A DNA stretch of 64,000 bases, from the NCBI RefSeq assembly GCF_020882245.1, contig NC_083600.1, positions 25,420,001-25,484,000 of the forward strand, in the 5' to 3' direction. Positions 1-11,349 of this stretch are shown here, one piece after another. Position 1 is the stretch's first letter. Each line of letters opens with the position of its first letter. Origin of the DNA: Rhopalosiphum padi. Lineage: Eukaryota > Arthropoda > Insecta > Hemiptera > Aphididae. Below the pieces are notes generated by a model. That model did no database searches, was not told the origin of the DNA, and was given only the letters and a program-made list of their open reading frames with translations. Made by a program: the position numbers and the translations under genes.

Positions 1-2130
1 CAAATTTCAAAATTTTGATTTATTTATAATTTGTTTTAAATATACATTACATTTTTAATCAATTGCAATTCAATGTGATACAACTATATAAATATGTATT
101 TATTATAACTAAACATTAATATTTCTTTTATAATTTACAATTCTAATTAATAAGTAGATATATTTTTTGGATATATGCTTACATTTTGAAGTAATAATTA
201 TAATCAGATATTTTGTAATAATCTATTATAGGCCCAGATGAATTATATTTTATTTTTCAGTGTTCAATAAATAACTTGTTCCTTATTAAACAATTATAGT
301 TATTTGTTAAAGCAATGGCCCAGTTATTTAAATATATAGAATATAGAAAATTATATAATATTATATTTATCACGTGAACCGTGATAATTAATATAATTAG
401 TTATGAAATATTGTTTATATTATTTAGATTCCTTTAGATCACGTGTGTATTACATCTCACAAAGTTTTACTATATAATAATACCCTTATAATAATACTCA
501 TCATTATAAATCAACAATTTCAATTCATAAGTCAAATGACATTTATTTAGTAAACGTATACCTACCTACTATTTACATGCAATTTGCGTAATATTGTAAT
601 ATTATTCTGTAATATGTATTTTATTGAATTCATATTAGTATTATGTATTTATGTATTTTACGTTTCAACGAATTGTTTGTTATATTTTATTTAAACGAAT
701 CTGAAAAACTGAACTGCAAATGCATGGATATAGATATCTATTAAAAAATTAATATGTATATATATTTAATAGTAGTTAATATGCATAATACTGTAATAAT
801 ATGTGTAAACTGTTTAAATTAATATTGATGAAATAGCTACATGAAGACGAACAATTTAAAAAAAATGTCTTGTCACATAATATCTATTTTATATTATTAT
901 AATAATATACAAACTACAAACCAATATGTATTTTTTTTTTTAGGTTGGGATTGGGTCGACATCTATAAACTACAAGCACTCTTCGGATCCATATACCAAT
1001 AAATAAAATAGTATTGCATAAAATACTTGCAAAAAATGATAAAACACAAAAATTAACAATTAAATTAATTTAATAATTAGGTAGGTATAATAATTTACTC
1101 ATTTTTGTGGTGTATCATTTTTTGCAAGTATTTTATGCACCACATCAGTTTTAGTTTTAGCAACGTCGAAATTATATCGCATACGGTAATGTGAGTTGAC
1201 AAGTTAGTAAACTTATAAACGTAATACGTAAATAGTATTTATTTTAATCAACAACTATATTCGTATATCGTTCGTATAATTATTAAGAATTTGATGTTTT
1301 TTTTTAAAGTTGAAATTGTAAACAATTAGGCTTTATGTAGGTATGCAATTGTATCAGTTCGTATCTGAAGTATTTGCGATACTGTTAATCTTAGGAGTTC
1401 AGACGTTGGTACGTTACCCAACTTACCCATATGCATTTCCACCTGCATTGAGTTAATACAATATACAGGATAGATAAATAATAATTTTAAAATGGAGCCC
1501 CGTGAGACAGACATTATAAAATATTAAGTGACTCATGAATTACGAGGGATTTTATTAAATAACAATTTTTGTTGTAAATATTGATCCCCTCCAAAAACCT
1601 CATCAAAATACGCTACATTAGTACTTATATAGTATGTTAATTAATTGGAAAGTCAGTAACCTTCATAATGTAGTGCGAATATTTCTGTGTAGTTTTTTTA
1701 GTGTAATATATATGACATATATTATACCATCATAAAAGAGAATAAACCATTAGTCATATAAAAAAAATATACATTAAAATATTCACAATTTGCACTACAT
1801 CCTAAACTAAATGGTTACCTACTAACTTTCCTATTAATATGCTATTTAGGTATGAGTACAGTACATCAACGTTCATGTGTTATAGTCTATACATAATATT
1901 TTTTTAATTATTGTTATTGAATATTATAATCATTTTTGCCATTACTATAATATTGTCTTATAAGATCAGCGAATTTTTAAATTGCTTTACATTTGTATAT
2001 TAATTAAGTTATGTAAATATTTTGTAAATAAATTTTAATCTAATTTTTTCTAATAAGTCTTAGAGCTCATAAATTGTATAATAATAAACTAAATTTTCGA
2101 TTTTTACTAAAAAAAAATAAATAAATAAAA
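1..2130. other. AT-rich gene-free DNA
   Basis: No ORF with protein-like composition or splice structure was found here. The sequence is very AT-rich with poly-A/T runs. The only strong structure is a near-perfect inverted repeat at 1015-1139, listed separately. Confidence 0.6.
1015..1139. repeat. Near-perfect inverted repeat (hairpin), arms about 36 bp
   Basis: The left arm begins TGCATAAAATACTTGC at 1015. The right arm ends GCAAGTATTTTATGCA at 1139 and is its reverse complement. The first 25 or so bases pair perfectly, and pairing continues with one or two mismatches into the ACACAAAA/TTTTGTGGT part. The loop is about 50 nt. It could be a foldback transposon relic or a transcribed hairpin. 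I see no target-site duplication. Confidence 0.75.
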
Positions 2131-3880
2131 GAGAATATAAGTCGTTACGGTCGTTACGGAATGTTATTTCGTTGGATATAATAATTCAAGTACATAAGTG
2201 TGTATTTGTAATATCACATAATAATATAGTGGTGGCTTGTCAAAATGTAAGTCTATTATTTATTTACTTTTTCGGTGTAAAGTATGTCACACAATGGCTA
2301 TTATCGTTTTATCGAACGGCCATAAAAATGTACGACCATTTCACTCAAAGCGAAAACACACACGAAGAAAATAAGCTTCATATAAATTATTATCAATGGG
2401 TGGAGAAAAAATCGGTACCCGCATCACATCCTTACATGTTACATATAATATACGCATCCGCCCCCGACATGCCACCGCCCGCAGCACCCGATCGGATGGG
2501 ACCTGCGGAGTAACGAGATATAAACATTATAAACACACCGACCGTTGGCCCAGGTAAAAGTAACGGATTTCGGGAACCGGCGTCGTCGTGAAAGAACTAC
2601 AAGGGAAAAAAAGGAAAATAACGTGAAAAAGGACGCGCGACACATGCAGCTTGTGAATCGACCACAAATTAGAGTGACTGCGGGATCATCATAAATCAAC
2701 GGGCCGACTACACTGCGTGTGTTTTTATAAATATACACATAGCTATAATGCGGTGGTGGCGCAAATCAAATATTTATATATAAATAACACGAAATAAAAT
2801 GTATATACGTGTGTTATGTGCAATGCCCTGGACCGTTTGGAAAGGACGTCACGTGTATTGTGTGAGGAAAAAAAAACGCTGCAAGTGTGCGCGCACAATG
2901 GCTAGATTTATCGCCCACGTATATGGTGTATACGTATACGCGTAACGTCCCACATTTTTACCCCGAAACCGATAAGTCTAAATCCTATTGTGCACGGACG
3001 TGTGTACACATTATATATATGTCGGTTTTCGATAGTATATTATAATACATAATATCCTTTATATTTTATAATATGATGAAGAAATTTCACCCCAGATCAC
3101 AATAACATATAACACACTGCACCATATTGTACCGTATCGGCTTTTCTATTTATATTATATTATTTATTTTTTTACATACCTATGTTGCGTATTATCCGGC
3201 GTCCGGCGTCCGGGACAGCATTATTGTTGTGATAAATGCCTCGTCTATATTGTGGTATGGGTACAACCAGGAATTTTATTTAAGAATAACGAGAAAAAGG
3301 CGCTATACTGCGTGTGACCCGTCCGTTCCAACCCGCAGAGATCAAAGGCGCTTTCGTGTTATATTCATACGTCCGGCGAATAATCGTATATTATAAATTA
3401 TAATACAATGAAACACCTCTGTGCTCTTAGGTACACCCAAATTTCACCAATATCCCGTTACGTGATCGGATCGTGTATTATATGGATTTATAAAAAAAAA
3501 AAATAAAAATAATAAACGAGGATTAAAATATGTAATGTATCGTGGACCCGGAACCGATGTATAATGTGTAACGAGTGGCGCGGCGTCCGTCAAAGGCCTG
3601 GCGAATAATGGCGGTTTGACGCGCGTGTGCCCGAAACGGCTACATTATAAGGACCGTTTACGTATACACATTTGTGCAGCGCGTAAGTTCTGTGTAACGT
3701 ACCTATATATTTTCTACAAAAGGCGCTTTCCTAATTTCTCGGAAACCGTAATCCGATTACGGAAAATAATCTTAGAACAAAATAAGATGCTTAAACTCTG
3801 ATGGCGGCGTCCGTTTTTACTCGAACAGACACAATATGATAGTATCATACAATACACGTGATTTAAGTATACCTACTTTT
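2131..3880. other. GC-richer patch without a supported gene
   Basis: This stretch has more CpG than its flanks (ccggcgtccggcgtccgg near 3200, gcgcgcacaatgg near 2890, ggcgcggcgtccgtc near 3580). Open frames of 60-113 codons exist on both strands, but none resembles a known protein or has matching splice sites. An unrecognised promoter, an upstream exon or a regulatory region for the micropeptide locus to the right are all possible. Confidence 0.35.
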
Positions 3881-4481
3881 ATATTATATTATACTTCCTA
3901 CGGATACGCCGACAAAGGTCACAGCATACACCGATAAAATATATAATAAATACGTGTATGATGTATATATTCGTGTATTATAATAATATTATTTCATCGG
4001 AACGGGCATTGTGCCGTTTAAAATCCAGCAACAAATTAATTTTTGCAACAATGTTTTTCGTGCCGCATACCGATACCGTCAATGCATATTATAAATATAT
4101 GTGCATACTGCATATATATATATACATATATTTATGTATTATAGTTGGATTTTGCGCACAATGGTGTCGGTAACCATTGTCATAATTAGGTCTGAGATTT
4201 CTATGCAAATTTTAATTTTTTTCGCTTCTATACGTCTGCGGGTGAAAGATTCGATATTATAATATATATAAATATGAATGTGGTATTTGCTTTACACACT
4301 ATATATAATATACTTGGCACTCACCGATTGCTAATTTGGCTCCTACATACATTTGCATAATTTATATTTTATAATACAAACTCGCGTGGTGATGACATAT
4401 ATTTTTTCTAAAGGTTTTTTTTCACTTATAGCATGTTCGTCTTTCTTGGTATTAGTGTATTACCCATCGAGTAAATATATA

Positions 4482-4787
4482 GAAGGTGATCCATTTAAAT
4501 GTCTACGCTCATTATTAAAAGTGCATATTTTATATAATTAAAAATATCGCATCAAACCATTCAAAACAACATTTTTGAAAGTCATATTTTTGGAAATTTT
4601 TATCGTTATAATTTTATTATTTGACCGATAACATATTCATATTCTTAATTTCATATAATCATATAATACATAATTTGAAAAATAATACTTAATGAAAAAT
4701 GTTGTTTTGATATGTTATTGAATAATCGAATTATGTAAAATTAGAACTTCGAAATAACGAATGTAGACACTTCAATGGATCACCTTG
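4482..4787. mobile_element. Tc1/mariner-type MITE (306 bp) with TA duplication
   Basis: The left end reads GAAGGTGATCCATTTAAATG after a TA. The right end, read from the opposite strand, is CAAGGTGATCCATTGAAGTG, also bordered by TA (4480-4481 and 4788-4789). Both ends continue into GTCTAC. The interior is palindromic too: tcaaaacaacattttt near 4560 pairs with aaaaatgttgttttga near 4700. There is no coding capacity. The superfamily is inferred from the TA site only. Confidence 0.72.
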
Positions 4788-7412
4788 TATATTATGCCCA
4801 CAACTAAAATACATCATATTGCAGGCCACAATATAATATATATTTCAACAGTAAGACATATTAGTTATATTAGTCATATAATTTATGTCATACATTGAAT
4901 GTAGGTAACCATATAATGTTGTGTTATTGACCTATTCAAAATAAAAATCAATTATCAAGCACTTTTGGGGTGACGGTGCGTATATTATTTTACCTATTAT
5001 AAACAGTTATATACTTAATATAATATGACGTAAAGTAATTATATGCGTCGTTAATATTAAAAAAAAATTCGGTTAAGTTAAATGTGTGATTTAATTGAAA
5101 CACTGTTTACGTGTTCTATACAAAATATGTGTATTCATATAAATATATTTATAATTGTATTATTTTTTTATGTGTATAATATAATGTATCGTTCAGTTTT
5201 AAAATTAATATTTTAACATTAGTTTAGTATTATTATACTATATTAAATACCTATATACAAAAATGATACATGGATAGTATATACTATATACAGACATACA
5301 GTGTACATTATATACGCGTATTTCTTTTTATCATTTTTATTATAACAATAAGAAATTAATTATTGAGTTATTCAAAATAAAAACATAAAAAACTATACAA
5401 AAATCTAACGCATTTCTGAGAAATTTAATTCAATCATTTATGTTTAATATTTGTAAGATGTTTCAACCAATAGTTCTAAAAAATGTAATAGTTAATATTA
5501 AGTTATTTTTTCATTGATTTTATATCTCCCAACATACATATTACTTTACTCTTAATTTATCCCTAATACCTAACCTTCCACTTTTCTAACTTATTTTCAC
5601 ACTCTCTTCTTAGCCGCAGCATTCTCACTGGTTGCTTACGGATAGATAATTAATGTTACATATTTGTATCAAGATTATAATATATAATCTTAATATAATA
5701 TTATTATATTAATATAATGTGAATCAATAATAAATAATTATAACGAAATATTAAAATTAAAGTCAACTATAAAATATAATTTATAAGACGCTGCAGGTGT
5801 ATTATATAAAACAAGATAACGCATTGCATAATAAATATATTTTATAGAAATTCTATAAATACTTTACAGTGTTTTCAATACCAATATAGAAAATCTACAT
5901 AAATTCTATAGGTAATTAATATTATAGAAAATTATTCAAATAGATACTTAATTTATTCATTTGCACTTTTTAAGCAGGCCCATCTCACTAATTTGTTACT
6001 TTTTTTTTACATACTAATATACAAATTATTATTTATCTGTATTGTATATATAGTTATTTTTTATAAAATTTAATGTTGGAGCATCAAAATTATAATACTT
6101 TATACATATTTGATAATCAGTAGACAGCAATAGACCAGCAGTGATTAAGTTTTCAATGTTTATTATATTATGTAGACAGTGTACTTTAACAAAAATTAAT
6201 GGAATTAACTTAGTCACCTTAGTAAGTGAACTTACTTTAGTCTTAATATTAAATACATAATAGTAATACAGAATAAGACAGAAATGCATAAAATAATGGG
6301 GTTTAAGATTGATGAAGTTACAATAGTTGTTAAAATCTAGTTAAAGTAAATACTAAGTCGTTACCGGTGACTATATTATATCCCTATATAAACCATCAAT
6401 TAGTCGATTAGTTTGTAGGACAATTGTATTTCCAATTACATATTCAATTAGTTACATTACATACGTCATTAGTTTAACATTAGCAAAGAAAATTATAATA
6501 GTTCGAAATATTATTAATAATTATTTTCTTTTTGGTTAAATTTAAATTCAAAAAACCAATTCAGTTTAATAACAACACTACAACACATATATTTTGTAAT
6601 TTACATACCACAGTTGAATATTAAATTAAAATAATTCAAATGCATAAATGCATTATAGTCAAATATTAATAAAAATGGTTATAGTAAATTAAAATTACTA
6701 TAGAAATTACTGAAAAGACATTTAACTTATTTTAATAAGTTAAACACCGTTAATCGCAGCTATAATTATATAATGTTATCGTACGTATGCTGTTCAAGTA
6801 TGTTTTCCTGTTTAATTCTTAAACCATATCTTTATTATATTTATTTAGTAATATATATTAAATATAGGGTAAAAACGCGCGGGTTAACACGTTTTTTATT
6901 TAATAATGAGGCTTTGAGTAATAATATAATTTAGTTATGAGCAGTAACAATAATTTCATAACTTTATTAAATCGTTGAACTTGTAAACTACCGCAATTCA
7001 ATAAGTCGTATTGTTCAAATTTGTGAACATATATTCATCCCAACGCAGAAACACATAATCAAAAGCCTACAACGCCTTATAGGCGATCCTGGATTTATAT
7101 TTACAATTTACATTTTTGTCATTATTATTTCACCTAATCATATTTTGTATAACATCTAGATTTTTATAAAATCAAAATTTTTTATAAAACAGTCCATATA
7201 TTAAATATTGTATCGTATAATTTAATAAGCTCGTAAATGATTTATTTAGTTAAGTCGGTGTAAAATTAAGCGAGATAATATATGGGTTGATTTTTGTGTG
7301 TGTATATGTATAGTACTATAGTGTGTACCTATACTGTACCTAAAGCAAGCAACATTATGACGAAATATGATCGCATCGCGTGCATAATTCATTTATACAT
7401 AATATGTGTACC

Positions 7413-7485
7413 CATGGGCGTCCTCATTTATTTTTTAAATTAATTTTGCCCCCCCCCCCTAGAAAAATGTCCGGGGACGCCCATG
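7413..7485. mobile_element. Very short inverted-repeat element (73 bp), hAT-like
   Basis: Perfect 11-bp terminal inverted repeats, CATGGGCGTCC and GGACGCCCATG, enclose a T-rich stretch and a C9 run. The flanks TGTGTACC (7405-7412) and TATGTACC (7486-7493) match at 7 of 8 positions, consistent with an aged 8-bp target-site duplication. Confidence 0.5.
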
Positions 7486-7780
7486 TATGTACCTGCATCA
7501 TATTATATTAAAATACTATGATAACGATAACATAGTTCTGACTTAAGTATAATACTATAATAGTAGAATAGGAATTAGGAATCTATATTTTATTGGAAAA
7601 TAATATTGGTTGAAACTTGCCACATTTTGAAAATATTTTTTTCTGAACTGTATTTAGATATATCTGAAGATATATGTATATTATGTATATGGATTTATAT
7701 TATAGATATATATAATACATATTACATTATGTACAAATACTTAATAACCGTCATGGATAAAAATAAAAATTAGTCATTAT

Positions 7781-9080
7781 GTATTCGCGTGTGTCCTAAG
7801 TTATGCAATTTTTCGGTCACATATCACAATATCGTAGTATTGACTCGTTTAGAAATTCGGGGCGATCGCCTTTCGACACGTCGTCGGCGCGACTGTCTAT
7901 TATTGGATCATATTATTACATTATAATAAAATAATACGTATGTGGCCCCGTCGCGGTCGTGGCGTTATGGTGTGAAGTAAATCATCAACTTATAATATTT
8001 ACTTATTAAAACAAGTTTACTTGTAACTTGTAAGTAGTCTAAAGAAAAAAACATTTAGTATTTACCATGGTCTGCCGCGAACAACGCGTGGGAGAGGAAT
8101 AATAATTATAATAATAAAAAACATTGCACAAGTAACCCGATTCTCGCAGCGCGGAGTCATCGTTCGCCAAGGAGTTACCGGATACAGATCCGATTATTGC
8201 ACAACCATTGCCAAAATCCGCGAGGGTGTTTGACTACAAGTGAAAGCAGACACGTCATTTTCTGGAGCACAAGGGGTGCACACATACTTATTTTTTGTCA
8301 ATCGCTTTCTTTGGCTTACCAAAAGTAAAAATTAAAATGAATGCGTCGATACGTGCTACGATATTGTACGTGTGTATTAAATCTGTAGACATTGAGTAAA
8401 TATTTACTGTACATTTGTATGTGGTTATTTTTTTAACTTTTCAAATAAATTAATATTATAGTTTGAGAAATGATCAACTACCAAGAGAAAATTAATAGAA
8501 GTAATATGCCTATATTATAAAAAACTAAGTTAAAAGATCATTATTACATACAGCTGTGTAGCACAATGACTCAAAATGTTGGCACCAACTATTAACAAAC
8601 TGAGATGACATTATGCTTATGAAAAGCTTATAGTGATTTAATAAATTATCCGCACTCGGGATTGTACCTAAATGGCGGTGATGCGCAAGACTATACCGAT
8701 ACCCGGTAACCGGTTGCAGTACTTATGTACGAAAATGTGTACAAGACAAAAAAAGAACATGTACGGTAGTACTCGTGAGTATATAATATTATGTATAAAT
8801 AATATTATAATATTATACATTTTAACAGGTAGTATAATATACGTCGTTCGGGGAGCGTGAATCGGAGGCGGCGACGCAAATCCCGCGCCGCGAGTGTAGA
8901 GCCGCCGACGACGACGATGACGACGGAAGGGGTCAGTTGCAGTGTTCCGCGTTGACGTAGGTTAACGACTTTGCTGACGAACAGCTGACTCGATTATGCT
9001 ACCCCCCGACAGCCGCCCGCCATCCTAGACCCGACCAGAGAGTCCATTGCTAAGCCGCACAGCCGGCGTACAGTGCGTGT
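7781..9080. other. CpG-rich patches upstream of the micropeptide locus
   Basis: Two patches (about 7.79-8.30 and 8.64-9.08 kb) are markedly richer in G+C than their surroundings, with cgccgcgagtgtagagccgc near 8885 and a gacgacgacgatgacgacgg run. No ORF here is convincing. They could be promoter or enhancer DNA, or noncoding exons. Confidence 0.3.
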
Positions 9081-9100
9081 GTGTTCCCGCGGTACCTATA

Positions 9101-9139
9101 TAATAATAATAATAATAATAGTAGTAGTAGTAGTAGTGT
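9101..9139. repeat. (TAA)n followed by (GTA)n microsatellite
   Basis: An uninterrupted TAA repeat (9101-9120) changes into a GTA repeat (9121-9139). Confidence 0.9.
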
Positions 9140-10407
9140 ATTATATAGTAATAGTATACAGGTATATATTACATTATATACAGGGTGTGTAGTACGCCGA
9201 ACAATAATAATTATGTATACTGATCATCGTACCATCGTAAAGTCGTCGACTGTACGAGTACACTTACAGACCATAAAGGGCATTAAAATAATATTATTTG
9301 CCTACTAACAGCCGTTTATATGATATTACAATGATCAGTCTTCGGTCGATGCCGAAAAATTTGTTTCTTTATTATTATATAATATAATTTATAGTAATGT
9401 GTGAGCAATCGATGGAAATATTGTTCATCATCGAGAAACATACGATCGCCGATCGGGATTATGTTAAATTTATAAATGAGCGCACGTATTTATCATTATA
9501 TACTCGTATTATGTATACACGCGAATCGAAATGACTACAAAAAATAATTGCCAATATACTATAAAATGACGACGATACATCGATATAAACCGCCGCCGAC
9601 AATGCCACCACACCTCGTCTGCAAGTTGTGAAGTCGAATATACGATTAAAAGAAAAAAATACTTTAATAATAATCATCACCATCATTATCATATTATAAT
9701 ATGCACTGTTCAAAGTTATCACGGAGTGTTATCCTTTTAAAATCACTGCAAATATTATTATAATTTATTAAAATATTTATTTTATACCATATTATATACC
9801 GAAATCCGACCCACGGTACATCGCGAAAACAATCACACTGAAAATATAGGTATTACAATTATTAATATTATATTAAAGATAACATGTGTTATATTCGCTC
9901 GTGTTATTATAATAATAAATTAATAACATTCAATGAGTCGTATACAGGTACAGGAACTCCGTCGTAAAAAGCCAACGATATGTGATACCAAAACTATTTT
10001 TTTTCCAAACTACAAACATTGGATTTCGAAATTTGCATACAATGAAATATGAACACGAATTCAGTATAATATAGTAGTGTATTGTAATTCGTAGATATAA
10101 AACGCACAAAATTCAATTCGGGGGACGAACAAAAGCCAATTTTGAATAGTATAAAAAAACATAACATTGAATTCGTTTTGGAAACATCAAATAATGTCCA
10201 TTTTTGTCATGCGATTATATAATATTAATTTTTAATATTATAGTACAAGCTGTTATGGCCATATTTACACGTGAAACACCCTGTATACGCTGGCGGGCGG
10301 GCGGTCGTTCGGCCGGGCGGTCCGTCGATAGGTCTGATGGTTGGGGGGAGGGAAATCTGGTCATTGCGCATGCGTGCCGGTAAAAAGCCCTGTGGGAGCG
10401 CCGCCGC

Positions 10408-10482
10408 CGCGCGCGCGCGCACGAGTGTATAAGTGTGTATGTGTGTGTGTGTTTGTGCGTGCGTGCGTGTGTGTGTGTGTAT
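10408..10482. repeat. (GC)n and (GT)n microsatellite
   Basis: A GC alternation near 10408-10420 is followed by GT/GC-rich alternation at 10433-10482. It lies about 375 bp upstream of the inferred transcription start of the micropeptide gene. Confidence 0.85.
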
Positions 10483-10683
10483 CAGTCGACAGATACACCT
10501 TCTTTTAAAATCGCGGCAGACGCACCGACGAAAAGCACACACACGGCGGCGGCTCGAGTCATCGGTCGTGTTCGGTTTTTCATCTCTCTCTCATATCTTC
10601 TCCTTTTTTAGTTCCTTGACCGGCCGCGATTAGTGTCGTCCCTGCAGCAAATATTATTATTATTATTATAAATATCGACACAC

Positions 10684-10702
10684 ATATATATATATATATA
10701 TA
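10684..10702. repeat. (TA)n microsatellite
   Basis: A pure TA dinucleotide run, preceded at about 10650-10670 by an ATT trinucleotide run. Confidence 0.85.
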
Positions 10703-10823
10703 CCACTTCAACATTATCATTATTATATTATCATCTTCCGTCGTCGTCGGTGCACTGTGCAGTCCGCGCTCTCGTGTGTGTGTGTGAGTGTGTATTTTTT
10801 CCCGGGCTTTTAAACCGGGCCAT

Positions 10824-10860
10824 TATAAATACGGGGTGCACGCGCTCAACAGCATTCAGT
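10824..10860 (+). promoter_or_regulatory. TATA box and initiator of the tal/pri/mlpt locus
   Basis: TATAAAT at 10824-10830 is followed 34 bp later by TCAGT (10856-10860), the arthropod initiator consensus, with the A at 10858. The surroundings are GC-rich. Starting at 10858, the first AUG in the transcript is that of the first LDPTGLY ORF at 11065, which supports this start. No DPE is evident at +28. Confidence 0.6.
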
Positions 10861-11064
10861 ATCCGACCGGCTTTTCATCCGACGACACTTCAGCGGCTCT
10901 TTGCTTTTTTCTATTATCAATTTATACCGACCGTGTTCTGCAGCAGCTCGTGTATACTCCGATATTAACGAAAGATATCGCCGCCGTCGAAGTGTTTAAA
11001 GTTTTTATAAAATTTTTTTTTTTTGGAAAATTTTTTGAAAATTTTCTTCGCCGCCGCAGCAACG

Positions 11065-11094
11065 ATGGGTTTGGATCCGACTGGACTGTACTGA
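11065..11094 (+). CDS. mlpt: tal/pri/mlpt micropeptide 1 (9 aa)
   Basis: The ORF reads MGLDPTGLY and then TGA. The LDPTGLY heptapeptide is the diagnostic core of the arthropod tarsal-less/polished rice/mille-pattes peptides, whose Drosophila forms are 11-12 aa with LDPTG(L/Q/T)Y. The start context is AACGATGG, which is favourable, and this is the first AUG after the inferred cap site. The ORF is far below usual gene-finder limits, so automatic annotation would miss it. A second LDPTGLY ORF 150 nt downstream, using different synonymous codons (GAT CCG ACT GGA against GAC CCA ACT GGC), makes chance very unlikely. Confidence 0.9.
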   Translation: MGLDPTGLY

Positions 11095-11243
11095 GTACAC
11101 TTAACGTTCTACACGACAATCTATCCGTCACGATCGCACCCAACGGTTTTGGGCACAACATTCAAAAAGGAATCGAGAATTTTTCTCAAAATTCAATCTC
11201 AACTTTCGTATTTCGAAACCAATCTACGGCAAAAATAAACATT

Positions 11244-11288
11244 ATGTGCGGAGGAGGACCAAAACTCGACCCAACTGGCCTCTACTAA
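11244..11288 (+). CDS. mlpt: tal/pri/mlpt micropeptide 2 (14 aa)
   Basis: The ORF reads MCGGGPKLDPTGLY and then TAA. It repeats the LDPTGLY core at its C-terminus with an N-terminal Gly-rich extension. It lies 149 nt after the stop of micropeptide 1 on the same strand, with no AUG between, which suits reinitiation or leaky scanning on one mRNA. No signal peptide or membrane segment is present; the family acts in or between cells as short free peptides. The identical core and conserved order with peptide 1 make the assignment firm. The role in this animal is inferred from family knowledge. Confidence 0.9.
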   Translation: MCGGGPKLDPTGLY

Positions 11289-11297
11289 CCAGTGTAG

Positions 11298-11349
11298 ATG
11301 CACTTCACAATCAACAGACCAACACAATTCAACATTATGTTTAAATCAG
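11298..11349 (+). CDS. Third ORF of the mlpt transcript, 5' part, spliced onward
   Basis: An AUG ten nucleotides after micropeptide 2 opens MHFTINRPTQFNIMFKS and reaches the donor TCAG|GTAAGC in phase 1. If unspliced it would stop after 28 codons. An internal AUG (MFKS) lies in the same frame. mlpt in other insects carries an extra, less conserved ORF after the LDPTG peptides; whether this is its counterpart is unknown. The continuing exon was not located. Confidence 0.4.

Larger units (their letters stand above)
3881..7780. other. AT-rich gene-free DNA with two small transposon-like elements
   Basis: I see no coding sequence here. The stretch contains a TA-flanked palindromic MITE at 4482-4787 and a 73-bp inverted-repeat element at 7413-7485. 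The rest is low-complexity A/T sequence. Confidence 0.5.
10858..11349 (+). ncRNA. mlpt: tarsal-less/polished rice/mille-pattes transcript, first exon
   Basis: This looks like the 5' part of the polycistronic RNA that encodes the tal/pri/mlpt micropeptides; it resembles a noncoding RNA apart from its tiny ORFs. The exon has a 207-nt leader without any AUG, ORF1 (11065-11094), a 149-nt spacer also without AUG, ORF2 (11244-11288), and a third AUG at 11298. It ends at a strong donor, TCAG|GTAAGC, after 11349. In flies these peptides convert the Shavenbaby/Ovo factor from repressor to activator through Ubr3 and the proteasome; in Tribolium the locus acts in segmentation. The 3' exon and polyadenylation site were not found, and further LDPTG codons were not seen downstream. 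Confidence 0.72.

Noticed and set aside
2172..2513. 113-codon ORF at 2.2-2.5 kb
   Set aside because: No recognisable domain, AT-driven hydrophobic composition at the N-terminus, and an overlapping ORF of similar length on the other strand.
9021..9036. A further LDPT-like codon string (CTA GAC CCG ACC AGA) upstream of mlpt
   Set aside because: It reads LDPTR, not LDPTG, has no AUG in frame and no stop after a Y codon. Treated as chance.
9180..10277. TACAGGGTGTG at 9180 and ACACCCTGTA at 10268 as ends of one 1.1-kb TA element
   Set aside because: Only about 8-10 bp match, and the inner sequences do not pair. Probably two unrelated fragments.
10788..11288. A 166-codon open frame covering the mlpt exon
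   Set aside because: It is the frame of micropeptide 2 extended upstream. Its N-terminal part has no family resemblance, and the predicted cap site lies inside it. The short AUG-initiated ORF is the likely product.
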